Notes: generated from the sequence alone by a model not told the origin. A DNA stretch of 64,000 bases from Psychroflexus salis (GCF_014640175.1 NZ_BMGL01000004.1:124001-188000), one strand, 5' to 3'. Counted from the first letter of the stretch, positions 36,163 through 45,959 are shown. Translations and numbers: made by a program.

Positions 36163-38661
36163 ATGAAGCGAATTTGCTTAGTCTTTTTTATTTGTTTAGT
36201 TCAGTTGAGTTTTGCTCAACAACCACCAAAACCCAGCGCTGTTGAAATTTTTGAAACTATAAAAAAACTAAATTTCTTTGGAAATGTAATGTATGTAGCA
36301 GCTCATCCTGACGATGAAAATACTAGATTAATAGCATACTTTTCAAAACATTATCATGCACACACTACCTATATTTCCTTAACAAGAGGCGATGGTGGCC
36401 AAAATTTATTGGGTGCAGATTTAAATGAAAAATTGGGCATAATTAGAACACAAGAATTATTAGCAGCTAGAAAAATTGACGGCGGACATCAACTTTTTAC
36501 ACGAGCTATCGATTTTGGCTATTCAAAAAACCCAGATGAAGCACTTTCAACGTGGAATAAAAATGAAGTTTTAGCCGACTTAGTTTTTGCTATTCGAAAA
36601 AACAAACCTGATATTATCGTAAATCGGTTCGATCACCGAACCCCAGGAACTACCCATGGTCATCATACGGCTTCGGCAATTCTGGCAATGCAAGCTTTCG
36701 ATTTGTCTGCTAATAAAAACGCTTTTCCAGAACAACTAAAACTTGTTGAACCTTGGCAGCCCCAAGCCATTTACTTTAACGATTCATGGTTTTTTTACAT
36801 AAATAGAGAAGCTTTTCAAAATGCAAATCACGAGCAGCATTTAGCCATAAATATGGGGGAGTTTTATCCAGATATTGGTCTTCATAATAACGAAATCGCA
36901 GCTTTGAGCCGAAGCATGCACAAATCGCAAGGTTTCGGAAACACGGGAACCCGAGGTGATCAAATTGAATATTTGGAGTTGTTGAAGGGCGAACTTCCTT
37001 CAGCTGAAAATCTATTTGAAAACATTGAAACTTCATGGAAACGCCTTCAAGATAAACAATACAAAAAAATTCAACAGCATTTATTACAGGTTGAAGCAAA
37101 CTTCGATTATCAAAACCCACATCAGAGTATTCCTGCATTAGTTGAAGCCTATACTTTGCTTCAGCAAGCTAAAAATTCGTTTTGGAAAGACAGAAAAATA
37201 AAGGAATTAAAAGAACTTATTGTAGCATGCTCTGGTTTATTTTTAGAAGCTAGAACAACAGAGACTTATACCAATCCCGGTAAAAAAGTTCAAGTTTTTG
37301 TAGAAGTAACAAATCAATCTAATACTGAAATTAAGCTCAAATCAGTTCGAGTTTTAGGGAGTAAATCTAACGAAATTAACAACATTAATTTATTGCCCAA
37401 TCAAAAAAATGAATGGGAAACACAAATTGAAATCCCTTTAAACCAAGTTTCGAGCAATCCGTTTTGGCTCAACCAACAACCGGGAAAAGCTTTGTACAAG
37501 GTCGATGAAATTTGGAAACGTAATCTTCCTGAAATTTCAAATACTTTACCTATCGCTTTTCAATTAGAAATCAATGGTCAAAGCTTCAACATTACAAGAA
37601 ATTTAGTGTACAAATATAACGATCCAGTTGATGGTGAAGTGTACGAGAACTTTTTAATACTCCCGCCAGTTTCACTCTCATTTCAGAAAAATATTATGGT
37701 TTTTTCTGGTGAAGAAGCAAAAGAAGTGCAGTTAAACCTAACCAATTATGGAAGTACTGAAGCGCTTCAAATTAATTTTAATCCAACTTCTGCTTGGAAA
37801 GTTGAACCTGAACAGTTAAAAGTAAAATTCAATAATTTGAATGAAACTCAAAAAGTTAAATTGAAAGTTACTCCACCAAAAGATGCTTCAGAATTAAACT
37901 TAATGCCAAAGGCAACAAATTTAAACGGAATAGTTTACAACTCAAAAGTAGAAGTATTAGACTACACCCATATTCCAAAACAAAGTTTTATCCAGCCCAG
38001 CCAGCTTCAATTAATTAAATTAGATGTACAAACTAAAGGAGAAAAAGTTGCCTACATTCAAGGTGCTGGAGATGATGTAGCCGAAGCGATTTTGGAATTA
38101 GGTTATCAAGTAGAAGTTTTTTCAGTTGAAGATATTTCTTCAGAAAAATTACAATCTTTTGATGCAGTCGTGGTCGGAATTCGTGCCTTCAACATTTATG
38201 ATGCTTTTGCGTTTAAAAAACAAACTTTATTCAACTATGTAAAAAATGGCGGAAATCTAATTGTGCAATACAACACAAGCCGTGGTTTAAAAACAGAAAT
38301 TAGCCCGCTACCGCTTCAACTTTCAAGAAATAGAGTAACAGACGAATATGCAGAAGTTCAATTTTTAGCTCCAAATCATCCCATTTTAAATTTCCCAAAC
38401 AAAATTACTCCAACAGATTTTGAAAATTGGGTGCAAGAACGTGGTTTATATTTTTCAGATCAATGGAGCGATAAGTTTATAGCCATCTTAGGTATGCAAG
38501 ATCCAAACGAGCCAATTTTAAAAGGAAGTTTATTAACCACAACATATGGCGATGGACATTTTACTTACACAGGCTTAAGCTTTTTTAGGCAACTTCCCGC
38601 AGGGGTAAAAGGTGCTTACCGATTATTAGCTAACCTATTATCCTTAGGAAATGAAAAATAA
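36163..38661 (+). CDS. Exported PIG-L family deacetylase
   Basis: An 832-residue protein counted from the ATG at 36163, which gives a clean signal peptide (cleaved after S-F-A-Q). The PIG-L/LmbE domain (about 40-310) has the metal-binding A-H-P-D-D-E (His 48, Asp 50, Asp 51) and a distal T-H-G-H-H. The rest holds beta-sandwich regions (about 360-600) and a C-terminal domain with G-A-G-D-D-V and V-V-V-G-I-R-A-F-N-I-Y resembling a glutamine-amidotransferase-like fold. PIG-L enzymes remove acetyl groups from N-acetylglucosamine conjugates, and an exported form should act on extracellular glycans. The adjacent sodium symporter may import the product. Confidence 0.9.
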   Translation: MKRICLVFFICLVQLSFAQQPPKPSAVEIFETIKKLNFFGNVMYVAAHPDDENTRLIAYFSKHYHAHTTYISLTRGDGGQNLLGADLNEKLGIIRTQELLAARKIDGGHQLFTRAIDFGYSKNPDEALSTWNKNEVLADLVFAIRKNKPDIIVNRFDHRTPGTTHGHHTASAILAMQAFDLSANKNAFPEQLKLVEPWQPQAIYFNDSWFFYINREAFQNANHEQHLAINMGEFYPDIGLHNNEIAALSRSMHKSQGFGNTGTRGDQIEYLELLKGELPSAENLFENIETSWKRLQDKQYKKIQQHLLQVEANFDYQNPHQSIPALVEAYTLLQQAKNSFWKDRKIKELKELIVACSGLFLEARTTETYTNPGKKVQVFVEVTNQSNTEIKLKSVRVLGSKSNEINNINLLPNQKNEWETQIEIPLNQVSSNPFWLNQQPGKALYKVDEIWKRNLPEISNTLPIAFQLEINGQSFNITRNLVYKYNDPVDGEVYENFLILPPVSLSFQKNIMVFSGEEAKEVQLNLTNYGSTEALQINFNPTSAWKVEPEQLKVKFNNLNETQKVKLKVTPPKDASELNLMPKATNLNGIVYNSKVEVLDYTHIPKQSFIQPSQLQLIKLDVQTKGEKVAYIQGAGDDVAEAILELGYQVEVFSVEDISSEKLQSFDAVVVGIRAFNIYDAFAFKKQTLFNYVKNGGNLIVQYNTSRGLKTEISPLPLQLSRNRVTDEYAEVQFLAPNHPILNFPNKITPTDFENWVQERGLYFSDQWSDKFIAILGMQDPNEPILKGSLLTTTYGDGHFTYTGLSFFRQLPAGVKGAYRLLANLLSLGNEK

Positions 38662-38752
38662 AAAATTTACTTGGCATAAAACCTATACTTTATTGTTAAT
38701 TCTTAATGCAGTATATATTGTTTTTTTCTACTGGTTTATGAAAAATTATTAG
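38651..38752 (+). CDS. 33-residue membrane peptide between deacetylase and symporter
   Basis: A very short ORF whose ATG lies inside the last codons of the PIG-L gene (11-bp overlap, other frame) and whose stop is 3 bp before the symporter ATG. It has a basic start (M-K-N-K-K-F-T-W-H-K), one membrane helix (Y-T-L-L-L-I-L-N-A-V-Y-I-V-F-F-Y-W-F) and ends M-K-N-Y. The exact nesting, the positive-inside pattern and the lack of any extra bases suggest a real translated peptide, possibly a small subunit of the symporter, as small partners of SSS carriers are known in other subfamilies. Confidence 0.6.
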   Translation: MKNKKFTWHKTYTLLLILNAVYIVFFYWFMKNY

Positions 38753-38755
38753 CGA

Positions 38756-40441
38756 ATGGAGTTAGTCGATGCAATTGTTTTAATTTCTACACTCGCTTTT
38801 ATTGTTATTTATGGAAGCTATAAATCGCGGGGAAGCAAAAACGTAAGCGATTTTATAAAAGGAGGAAACGAAGCCAAATGGTGGACGGTTGGATTGTCTG
38901 TAATGGCAACTCAAGCCAGTGCAATTACTTTTTTATCAACTCCTGGGCAAGCTTTTAACGATGGAATGGGTTTTGTGCAATTTTACTTTGGTGTTCCCAT
39001 TGCTATGGTAGTAATCTGTATGGTTTTTTTACCCATCTACCATAAGTTAAAAGTATACACCGCTTATGAATATTTAGAGTCTAGATTCGATCAAAAAACG
39101 CGGACTTTAACTGCTTTGTTGTTTTTAATTCAACGTGGTCTAGCAGCAGGAATTACCATTTTTGCTCCAGCCATTGTATTATCTGCCGTTGTTGGCTGGG
39201 ACTTATTTACGCTGAATATTATTATTGGTGTTTTAGTAATTATCTACACCGTTTCAGGTGGAACGAAAGCCGTAAACGTAACCCAAAAACAACAAATGGC
39301 AGTTATTTTTGCAGGCATGTTTATCGCTTTCTTCTTTATTTTGAATCATTTGCCAGACGATATTAGCTTCAATCAAGCCTTAAAAATTGCTGGTTCTAGC
39401 GGAAAGTTAGAGGTCTTGGATTTTTCATTCGATTTCGAAAATCGATACACCTTTTGGAGTGGTATTTTAGGCGGAACTTTTTTAGCTTTATCCTATTTTG
39501 GAACCGATCAAAGTCAGGTGCAGCGTTACCTATCAGCTAAGTCCTTACGCGAAAGCCAAATGGGTTTATTATTCAATGGGTTTTTAAAAGTGCCTATGCA
39601 ATTTTTCATTTTATTGGTTGGTGTTATGGTTTTTGTTTTTTACCAATTTGAAACTGCTCCACTAAACTTTAATCCAGCAGCACAAAATGCAGTATACGAA
39701 TCAGAATATAAAGCAGATTACGAAAATTTAGAAGCTCGGTTACACGAAATTCAATTACAAAAAAAGGAAATTGCCACTCAATTTGGATCGATTGCTGCTG
39801 AAGATGAAGCATCCCAACAAATATTACAAACTCAAGTAGCTGCCTTAAATACAAAAGAGTTTGCTATTCGCGATGAAGCAAAATTGCTTATTAAACAAGC
39901 CGATTCAACCATAGAAACCAACGATAAAGATTATATTTTTATCAGTTTTATTTTAGATTTTCTACCCAAAGGTTTAGTAGGTTTGCTTTTGGCTGTTATT
40001 TTAAGTGCAGCCATGTCATCTACAGCTTCAGAATTGAATGCATTGGCAAGTACAACTACCATGGATTTGTTTAAGCGCAATGTAAAAACAAAAAAATCGG
40101 ATAAATATTTTTTAAATGCATCAAAATTATTCACTTTAGGTTGGGGTATTTTTGCCATTGCTTTTGCTTGTATTGCTTATTTGTCAGATAACTTAATTCA
40201 ATTGGTAAACATCATTGGTTCGATTTTCTATGGCAATGTGTTGGGTATTTTTTTATTAGCTTTTTTTATTAAATATGTAAAAGCTAAATCGGTTTTTATC
40301 GGTGCTTTAATTACGCAAGTTATTGTTTTATATGTTTGGTATATCGACTTAATGCCGTATTTATGGCTGAATATTTTTGGTAGTGCTTTGGTGATTTTTA
40401 TTTCAATTACGCTGGAGTATTTCTTCAGAAACAACAAATAA
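38756..40441 (+). CDS. Sodium:solute symporter (SSS family)
   Basis: A 561-residue membrane protein with about 13 helices. Family marks are S-D-F-I-K-G-G-N, W-W-T-V-G-L-S-V-M-A-T-Q-A-S-A-I-T-F-L near the first helices, F-G-T-D-Q-S-Q-V-Q-R-Y and A-A-M-S-S-T-A-S-E-L-N-A-L-A-S. It should couple sodium entry to solute uptake. A helical charged insertion of about 80 residues (about 310-390, rich in Glu, Gln and Lys) separates two helices and is longer than in PutP-like carriers. The substrate is unknown; the PIG-L deacetylase upstream hints at an amino sugar or sugar derivative. Confidence 0.92.
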   Translation: MELVDAIVLISTLAFIVIYGSYKSRGSKNVSDFIKGGNEAKWWTVGLSVMATQASAITFLSTPGQAFNDGMGFVQFYFGVPIAMVVICMVFLPIYHKLKVYTAYEYLESRFDQKTRTLTALLFLIQRGLAAGITIFAPAIVLSAVVGWDLFTLNIIIGVLVIIYTVSGGTKAVNVTQKQQMAVIFAGMFIAFFFILNHLPDDISFNQALKIAGSSGKLEVLDFSFDFENRYTFWSGILGGTFLALSYFGTDQSQVQRYLSAKSLRESQMGLLFNGFLKVPMQFFILLVGVMVFVFYQFETAPLNFNPAAQNAVYESEYKADYENLEARLHEIQLQKKEIATQFGSIAAEDEASQQILQTQVAALNTKEFAIRDEAKLLIKQADSTIETNDKDYIFISFILDFLPKGLVGLLLAVILSAAMSSTASELNALASTTTMDLFKRNVKTKKSDKYFLNASKLFTLGWGIFAIAFACIAYLSDNLIQLVNIIGSIFYGNVLGIFLLAFFIKYVKAKSVFIGALITQVIVLYVWYIDLMPYLWLNIFGSALVIFISITLEYFFRNNK

Positions 40442-40548
40442 ACAGGCCTTGTTTTTAGTTTTGTTGAAGTTTTTGATTTTTACAAATCTTCAATAAAAGT
40501 GAAGTGCCACATTATTAAAATTTCTTTTTATCCTAAATTGAATAATGC

Positions 40549-40556
40549 TACTTTTG
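40549..40556 (+). promoter_or_regulatory. Minus-7 promoter box of leuS (TACTTTTG)
   Basis: TACTTTTG fits TAnnTTTG exactly. It lies 37 bp before the ATG at 40593. Because it falls inside the longer possible reading frame (from 40545), it also argues that the shorter leuS start is the real one. Confidence 0.6.
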
Positions 40557-40592
40557 CAACTTCTTAAGTACAAACGATTCATACGTATAATT

Positions 40593-43421
40593 ATGCAATA
40601 CAACTTCAATGCAATTGAAGCCAAATGGCAAAAAAAATGGGCAAAACAAAAACCATTTCAAGCTAAACAACCAGCCGAATTAACTGAGCAAAAACCGCCT
40701 TTTTATGTGCTAGACATGTTTCCTTATCCATCGGGAGCGGGTTTGCATGTTGGGCATCCACTCGGTTATATTGCTAGCGATATTTATGCGCGTTACAAAC
40801 GCCATAAAGGCTTTAATGTGTTGCATCCACAAGGTTACGATTCGTTTGGCTTGCCAGCAGAACAATACGCCATTCAAACAGGTCAACATCCAGCTAAAAC
40901 CACCGAAGTAAATATTAAACGCTATCGTGAACAATTAGATAAAATTGGTTTTTCGTTCGATTGGAGTCGTGAAGTTCGCACTAGCAATCCCGATTATTAC
41001 CGTTGGACACAGTGGATTTTTATTCAATTGTTTGAAAGTTGGTATAATCAAGAAACAGATAAAGCAGAACCGATTTCAAACCTAATTCAACTTTTTGAAA
41101 AACATGGGAATATACAAGTAAATGCAGCTTCCGATGAAGATGTTGAAACTTTCTCTGCTGAAGTTTGGAGTGCGTTTTCAGACCATAAAAAAGAAGCAAT
41201 TCTCTTACAATATAGGCTCACTTACTTAGCAGAAACCGAAGTGAATTGGTGTCCTGCCTTAGGGACAGTTTTAGCGAATGACGAAATTGTAAACGGAATT
41301 TCCGAACGTGGAGGACATCCTGTTGTTCGGAAAAAAATGAAGCAATGGAGTATGCGTATTTCCGCTTACGCAGAGCGTTTATTACAAGGTTTAGAAAATT
41401 TAGACTGGACTGAAAGCCTTAAAGAAAGTCAGCGCAATTGGATTGGAAAATCAGTTGGTGCTCAATTAAGATTCAAAATTGAAAATTTTGAATCTTTTAT
41501 CGAAGTGTTTACAACTCGCCCAGATACTATTTTTGGAGTTTCGTTTATGACTTTAGCTCCTGAACACGAATTGGTTGCTAAAATAACTACTCCAGAACAA
41601 AAAGAACAAGTGGAAGCTTACATAAAAGCAGCTTCACTAAAAAGCGAACGCGATCGCATGGCTGATGTAAAGAGCATCACTGGTGTTTTTACAGGTGCGT
41701 ATGCAGAACATCCGTTTACCAAAGAACCCATTCCGATTTGGATTGGCGATTACGTATTAGCAGGTTATGGAACTGGAGCGGTTATGGCCGTACCATGTGG
41801 CGACCAACGGGATTACGATTTTGCAAAATACTTTAATATTCCGATTCCTAATGTGTTTAAAGATGTTGATATTTCTGAAAAAGCGCATGCTGATAAAGAC
41901 CATACAATTATTGCGAATTCAGATTTTTTAAATGGTTTAAATGCTAAGGAAGCTATTGCTAAGGCCATTGAAAAACTTGAGAAAATTAGTGCTGGAACTG
42001 GAAAAACTAATTACCGATTGCGCGATGCAGTTTTTTCACGTCAACGCTATTGGGGCGAACCATTTCCCGTATATTATGTAGATGGATTGCCTAAAATGAT
42101 CAATGAAAAGCATTTACCTTTACAATTACCAGAAATCAATGAATATCTTCCAACCGAAGATGGAGCACCACCTTTAGGAAGAGCAGATTTTTGGGCTTGG
42201 GATACCAAAAATAATAAAGTGGTTGACAACAAATTAATCGACCACAAAACTATATTTCCATTAGAATTAAATACCATGCCAGGTTGGGCAGGGAGTTCGT
42301 GGTATATGTTTCGATATATGGACGCGCATAATAACAGCGGCATTGCTTTAAGTGAAGCTTTGCAGTATTGGAAAAATGTCGATTTATACATTGGCGGAAG
42401 CGAGCATGCCACTGGTCATTTGTTATATTCTCGCTTTTGGACCAAGTTTTTAAATGACTTAGATGTTCTTCCAGTTGAAGAACCTTTCAAAAAACTCATC
42501 AACCAAGGAATGATTTTAGGCGAAAGTGCATTTGTACATCGATTAAAAGATTCAAATACATTTATAACTGCTGATCTTATTGAAGGAAAAGAAACTCAGC
42601 CAATTCACACAGATGTTTCGCTTGTCAATTTTTCAAACGAACTTGATATTGAAGGCTTTAAAAACTGGCGACCCGAATTTCAAGACGCAAAATTTATCAC
42701 CGATGAAAATGGGAAATACATTGTAAGTCGTGAAGTCGAAAAAATGTCGAAATCCAAATACAATGTAGTAAATCCAGACGATATTTGTGAAGATTTTGGA
42801 GCAGATACTTTACGCATGTACGAAATGTTTCTTGGTCCGTTGGAGCAAGCAAAGCCATGGAATACAGCAGGAATTACAGGAGTGCATAACTTCTTAAAGA
42901 AACTTTGGAAGTTGTATCACAATGGAGATAAATTTGAAGTTTCAGGGCAGTCAGCTTCTAAAGAATCGCTTAAAACTTTGCATAAAACCATCAAAAAAGT
43001 AACGGAAGATATCGAAAATTTCAGCTTTAATACTTCGGTTTCTACGTTCATGATTTGTGTAAATGAATTGACCCAACAAAAATGCAATTCAAAAGAAATA
43101 CTAGGACCATTGGCAGTTTTAATTTCGCCTTATGCACCACATATTGCAGAAGAATTATGGGAGAAGTTGGGGAATGAAAACGGAATTTCTGAAGCAAATT
43201 ACCCTGTTTACGAAGAGAAATACTTAAAGGAAGACAACAAGACGTATCCGATTTCGTTTAACGGAAAAATGCGCTTTACCTTAGATTTATCTTTAGATTT
43301 AAGTAAAGATGAAATTGAAAACGCAGTAATGCAAGACGAACGTACACAAAAGCAATTGGAAGGGAGAACACCTAAAAAAGTAATTGTAGTACCTGGAAAG
43401 ATTGTAAATATTGTTGGATAA
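40593..43421 (+). CDS. leuS: Leucyl-tRNA synthetase
   Basis: A 942-residue class I synthetase that charges tRNA-Leu. The start chosen (M-Q-Y-N-F-N-A-I-E-A-K-W) matches the usual N-terminus; a longer frame adds 16 residues and contains the promoter. It has the H-V-G-H form of the HIGH motif in P-Y-P-S-G-A-G-L-H-V-G-H, a zinc-like or connective region with an insertion (about 145-190), the CP1 editing domain (about 240-430, with T-T-R-P-D-T-I-F-G and the G-T-G-A-V-M-A-V-P region), K-M-S-K-S in V-E-K-M-S-K-S-K-Y-N and the C-terminal anticodon-binding domain ending I-V-V-P-G-K-I-V-N. Full length, no missing motif. Confidence 0.98.
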   Translation: MQYNFNAIEAKWQKKWAKQKPFQAKQPAELTEQKPPFYVLDMFPYPSGAGLHVGHPLGYIASDIYARYKRHKGFNVLHPQGYDSFGLPAEQYAIQTGQHPAKTTEVNIKRYREQLDKIGFSFDWSREVRTSNPDYYRWTQWIFIQLFESWYNQETDKAEPISNLIQLFEKHGNIQVNAASDEDVETFSAEVWSAFSDHKKEAILLQYRLTYLAETEVNWCPALGTVLANDEIVNGISERGGHPVVRKKMKQWSMRISAYAERLLQGLENLDWTESLKESQRNWIGKSVGAQLRFKIENFESFIEVFTTRPDTIFGVSFMTLAPEHELVAKITTPEQKEQVEAYIKAASLKSERDRMADVKSITGVFTGAYAEHPFTKEPIPIWIGDYVLAGYGTGAVMAVPCGDQRDYDFAKYFNIPIPNVFKDVDISEKAHADKDHTIIANSDFLNGLNAKEAIAKAIEKLEKISAGTGKTNYRLRDAVFSRQRYWGEPFPVYYVDGLPKMINEKHLPLQLPEINEYLPTEDGAPPLGRADFWAWDTKNNKVVDNKLIDHKTIFPLELNTMPGWAGSSWYMFRYMDAHNNSGIALSEALQYWKNVDLYIGGSEHATGHLLYSRFWTKFLNDLDVLPVEEPFKKLINQGMILGESAFVHRLKDSNTFITADLIEGKETQPIHTDVSLVNFSNELDIEGFKNWRPEFQDAKFITDENGKYIVSREVEKMSKSKYNVVNPDDICEDFGADTLRMYEMFLGPLEQAKPWNTAGITGVHNFLKKLWKLYHNGDKFEVSGQSASKESLKTLHKTIKKVTEDIENFSFNTSVSTFMICVNELTQQKCNSKEILGPLAVLISPYAPHIAEELWEKLGNENGISEANYPVYEEKYLKEDNKTYPISFNGKMRFTLDLSLDLSKDEIENAVMQDERTQKQLEGRTPKKVIVVPGKIVNIVG

Positions 43422-43441
43422 ATTAAAGTTTTGCTAAAATG

Positions 43442-43470
43442 TCAGCAGCAAACAATTTGGCTGATTTTTT
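43442..43470 (+). terminator. Probable terminator of leuS
   Basis: TCAGC (43442-43446) pairs with GCTGA (43460-43464), followed by six T. The stem is short and the loop is 13 nt, with partial inner pairing (GCAAA with TTTGG), so it is a moderate call. It starts 20 bp after the leuS stop. Confidence 0.5.
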
Positions 43471-43500
43471 GCTATCATAAATTATAAAATACGAAGAACT

Positions 43501-44193
43501 ATGATGGGATATTATATACTTATTGGCGCAATAATGCTTATAAGTTGGTACGTAAGCAGTACCTTAAAAAAGAAATTTAAAAAATATTCGAAACAAAATT
43601 TGCAAAACGGAATGTCGGGCGCAGAAATTGCCAAACAAATGTTGGCAGATAATGGAATTTACGATGTGAAAGTAATTTCAACGCCAGGCCAACTAACCGA
43701 CCATTACGACCCACGAAAGAAAACTGTTAACTTAAGTGAAGCCGTTTACAATCAACGAAATGCAGCTGCAGCTGCAGTTGCAGCTCACGAGGTAGGTCAT
43801 GCCGTACAACATGCCAAAGCGTATTCTTGGCTAGAAATGCGTAGTCAATTAGTGCCAATTGTTCAAGTTGCAGCCAATTATAGCCAATGGGTTATTTTTG
43901 GTGGTTTAATTTTATACGGAATGGTTAGCGCAGGTGTTGGACAAATGGTCTTGCTAGCTGGAATTATTATGTTTGGCTTAGGAACTTTATTTAGTTTTGT
44001 AACGCTTCCGGTTGAATACGATGCGAGTAATCGTGCTCTGGCTTGGTTAAAAAACCATAATATGGTTACACCTAACGAATACAAAGATTCTGAAGACGCC
44101 TTAAAATGGGCAGCTCGAACTTATGTAGTGGCTGCAGTAGGCTCACTAGCTACATTAATGTATTTTATTATGATATACTTAGGAAGAGATTAA
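43501..44193 (+). CDS. Membrane zinc metallopeptidase (YugP/Zn_peptidase_2 family)
   Basis: A 230-residue membrane protein with one N-terminal helix (about 3-20), a cytoplasmic catalytic segment with A-A-H-E-V-G-H-A (zinc ligands His 96 and His 100, catalytic Glu 97), two to three further helices (about 120-165 and 205-228), and E-Y-D-A-S-N-R-A between them, which carries the third ligand. This is the PF04298 pattern. The family is a predicted membrane protease with no settled substrate. It stands alone between two terminators. Confidence 0.92.
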   Translation: MMGYYILIGAIMLISWYVSSTLKKKFKKYSKQNLQNGMSGAEIAKQMLADNGIYDVKVISTPGQLTDHYDPRKKTVNLSEAVYNQRNAAAAAVAAHEVGHAVQHAKAYSWLEMRSQLVPIVQVAANYSQWVIFGGLILYGMVSAGVGQMVLLAGIIMFGLGTLFSFVTLPVEYDASNRALAWLKNHNMVTPNEYKDSEDALKWAARTYVVAAVGSLATLMYFIMIYLGRD

Positions 44194-44220
44194 AATAGAC
44201 TTAGATTATTTCAATAAACC

Positions 44221-44257
44221 AAAAAAACCGTTTCAAATGCTCCTGAAACGGTTTTTT
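44221..44257. terminator. Bidirectional terminator
   Basis: CCGTTTCA (44228-44235) pairs with TGAAACGG (44244-44251), with seven A before and six T after. It lies between the convergent zinc peptidase and polyferredoxin genes and can serve both. Confidence 0.88.
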
Positions 44258-44305
44258 GTTTTTAGACTTATTCAATGAAAGGCTTAGTTTTAGTTCGATT
44301 TAATA

Positions 44306-45895
44306 TTAGTTTTTGTTTACATAATTCATTAAATCAACATCATTGCCAAGTAAAATTTCTTTGCTGTTAATTCTTCCTTGTGGGGAATCGTTTTCTAATT
44401 TTAAAACTCCACGCGGACAAACCGAAGCGCAAATTCCACAACCAACACAAGATGAACGAACAATATTTTCGCCTTTTTGTGCATAGGCGCGGACATCAAT
44501 TCCCATTTCGCAATATGTGGAGCAATTTCCGCATGAGATGCATTGGCCGCCATTGGTTGTTATTCTAAATTTAGAAAAAAGCCGCTGTTGAAAACCAAGA
44601 ATAGCTGCCATTGGGCAACCAAATCTACACCAAACCCGATTTCCAAAAATAGGATAAAAGCCTGTTCCAACAACACCAGAAAAAATACTCCCGATTAAAA
44701 ATCCGTAGCTTGAACGTAGGGTTTCTGCTTCAACAAAAGCAAACTGCTGCGTATTTCCTGAAAAATGTAAGCCGATTAAAGCTAAAATGATAAGAAAAAA
44801 TCCAATGCCTGCATATTTCGCATCTTTTTTAAACTCATGTCGTTTAAAAATAAACGTCAACCCAACAACTATGGTTAAAACAAGCCCAACGCCAATTAAA
44901 AATACATCTTTTGTAAGCCAATATTTTTCAGCATCGTAGCCCAAGTAAGTAGAAATTACCGCTGTTGTCATGATTACCACAAAAACTGTTACTAAATGAA
45001 TCATCCATCGTTCTAGTTTCCATGCAGAGGTAGATTTGTTGCTTAAATGCCGAAAGGAGTCTCCAGCGGTTTCAGCTAAACCGCCACAGCCACAAACCCA
45101 AGAGCAGTACCAGCGTTTTCCATATTTGTAGGTTAGAATCGGCGTGATGATAAAAATAGAAGCAATTCCAAAAATAAGTAAGCTAACTCCTATTGTTCCA
45201 GCACTTATAAAATCGTCAACTCGGTATTGTTCAAAATTGTAGTAATTTAATGGCCAGATGTTTACTAAATTATAATACGGAAGACTGAATTTTTCACCGT
45301 TTAATCTCGCCATGAATTCAGGAATTAAAAACGCAAAACCCAATTGAAAAAACATCACTGAAAAAGTACGTAAACGTTGATAATTATTGTTTCTGTATTT
45401 CCATAAAAACTTAATGCCAAAGCCCAAGATGGCAATTGTATATAAGGTTCCGTACACAAACCATTGGCTTGCTGGGTTTCCACTCAATAATTTACTAAAT
45501 GGATCGAATAAAGCAACAATTCCAGTGTTTTCACCATTATTTACTAAGCCTAAATAGGATGGATAAAAATACAAAACAACATAAAATCCAGTAATAAGTA
45601 TTCCAAGTGCATATGCCCAAATACCACGATTGGTAAGTGAATTAAAAAAAATATGATTGTTTTTTATGCCTGCAAATTTGTTAGCATAGCTTGCTTTGGT
45701 GTACCAAACTATTCCTGTAAAAATAAGTGTTAATGAAACACTTAGCCATACTATTTTAGGTTGAAAAGACACATTTAAAAAAGCTAAGACTAAAATGAGT
45801 AGACCAAGCATGCCTAAAGCAATTGAAAGTTTTTGCTGCGGGCCTAAGTTCTCAGCTGCTTGTCCGGTTACCGAAATATTGTGGGCTGTACTCAT
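44306..45895 (-). CDS. Membrane polyferredoxin (NapH/CcoG/NosR-like 4Fe-4S protein)
   Basis: A 529-residue integral membrane protein with about ten helices and two Cys clusters near the C-terminus (about 445-500): C-I-S-C-G-N-C-S-T-Y-C and C-V-G-C-G-I-C-A-S-V-C-P. These bind two 4Fe-4S clusters. Two extra Cys pairs in loops (C-S-W-V-C-G-C-G-G and V-W-C-R-F-G-C-P) match the NapH/NosR motif C-x3-C-P used for membrane-side redox. It should pass electrons across or along the membrane. The flavin oxidoreductase gene lies upstream on the same strand (64-bp gap), so the two may form one electron-transfer chain. Confidence 0.9.
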   Translation of the reverse strand: MSTAHNISVTGQAAENLGPQQKLSIALGMLGLLILVLAFLNVSFQPKIVWLSVSLTLIFTGIVWYTKASYANKFAGIKNNHIFFNSLTNRGIWAYALGILITGFYVVLYFYPSYLGLVNNGENTGIVALFDPFSKLLSGNPASQWFVYGTLYTIAILGFGIKFLWKYRNNNYQRLRTFSVMFFQLGFAFLIPEFMARLNGEKFSLPYYNLVNIWPLNYYNFEQYRVDDFISAGTIGVSLLIFGIASIFIITPILTYKYGKRWYCSWVCGCGGLAETAGDSFRHLSNKSTSAWKLERWMIHLVTVFVVIMTTAVISTYLGYDAEKYWLTKDVFLIGVGLVLTIVVGLTFIFKRHEFKKDAKYAGIGFFLIILALIGLHFSGNTQQFAFVEAETLRSSYGFLIGSIFSGVVGTGFYPIFGNRVWCRFGCPMAAILGFQQRLFSKFRITTNGGQCISCGNCSTYCEMGIDVRAYAQKGENIVRSSCVGCGICASVCPRGVLKLENDSPQGRINSKEILLGNDVDLMNYVNKN

Positions 45896-45918
45896 ATTGA
45901 TCTAATTTTTATTTTAGG

Positions 45919-45945
45919 CCTCACAGGTTTACAAAACCTATGAGG
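45919..45945. repeat. Intergenic hairpin repeat between oxidoreductase and polyferredoxin genes
   Basis: CCTCACAGGTTT and AAACCTATGAGG pair over 12 positions with one mismatch around a 3-nt loop. This 'CTCACAGGTTT' hairpin is a common dispersed repeat in flavobacterial intergenic DNA. It lies between two same-strand genes and may reduce read-through into the downstream polyferredoxin gene. Confidence 0.6.
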
Positions 45946-45959
45946 TTTGGTCTAGTTTT

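Noticed and set aside
40545-40592. Longer N-terminus for LeuS
   Set aside because: The extension is not typical of LeuS and contains the consensus minus-7 box, so transcription probably starts downstream of it.
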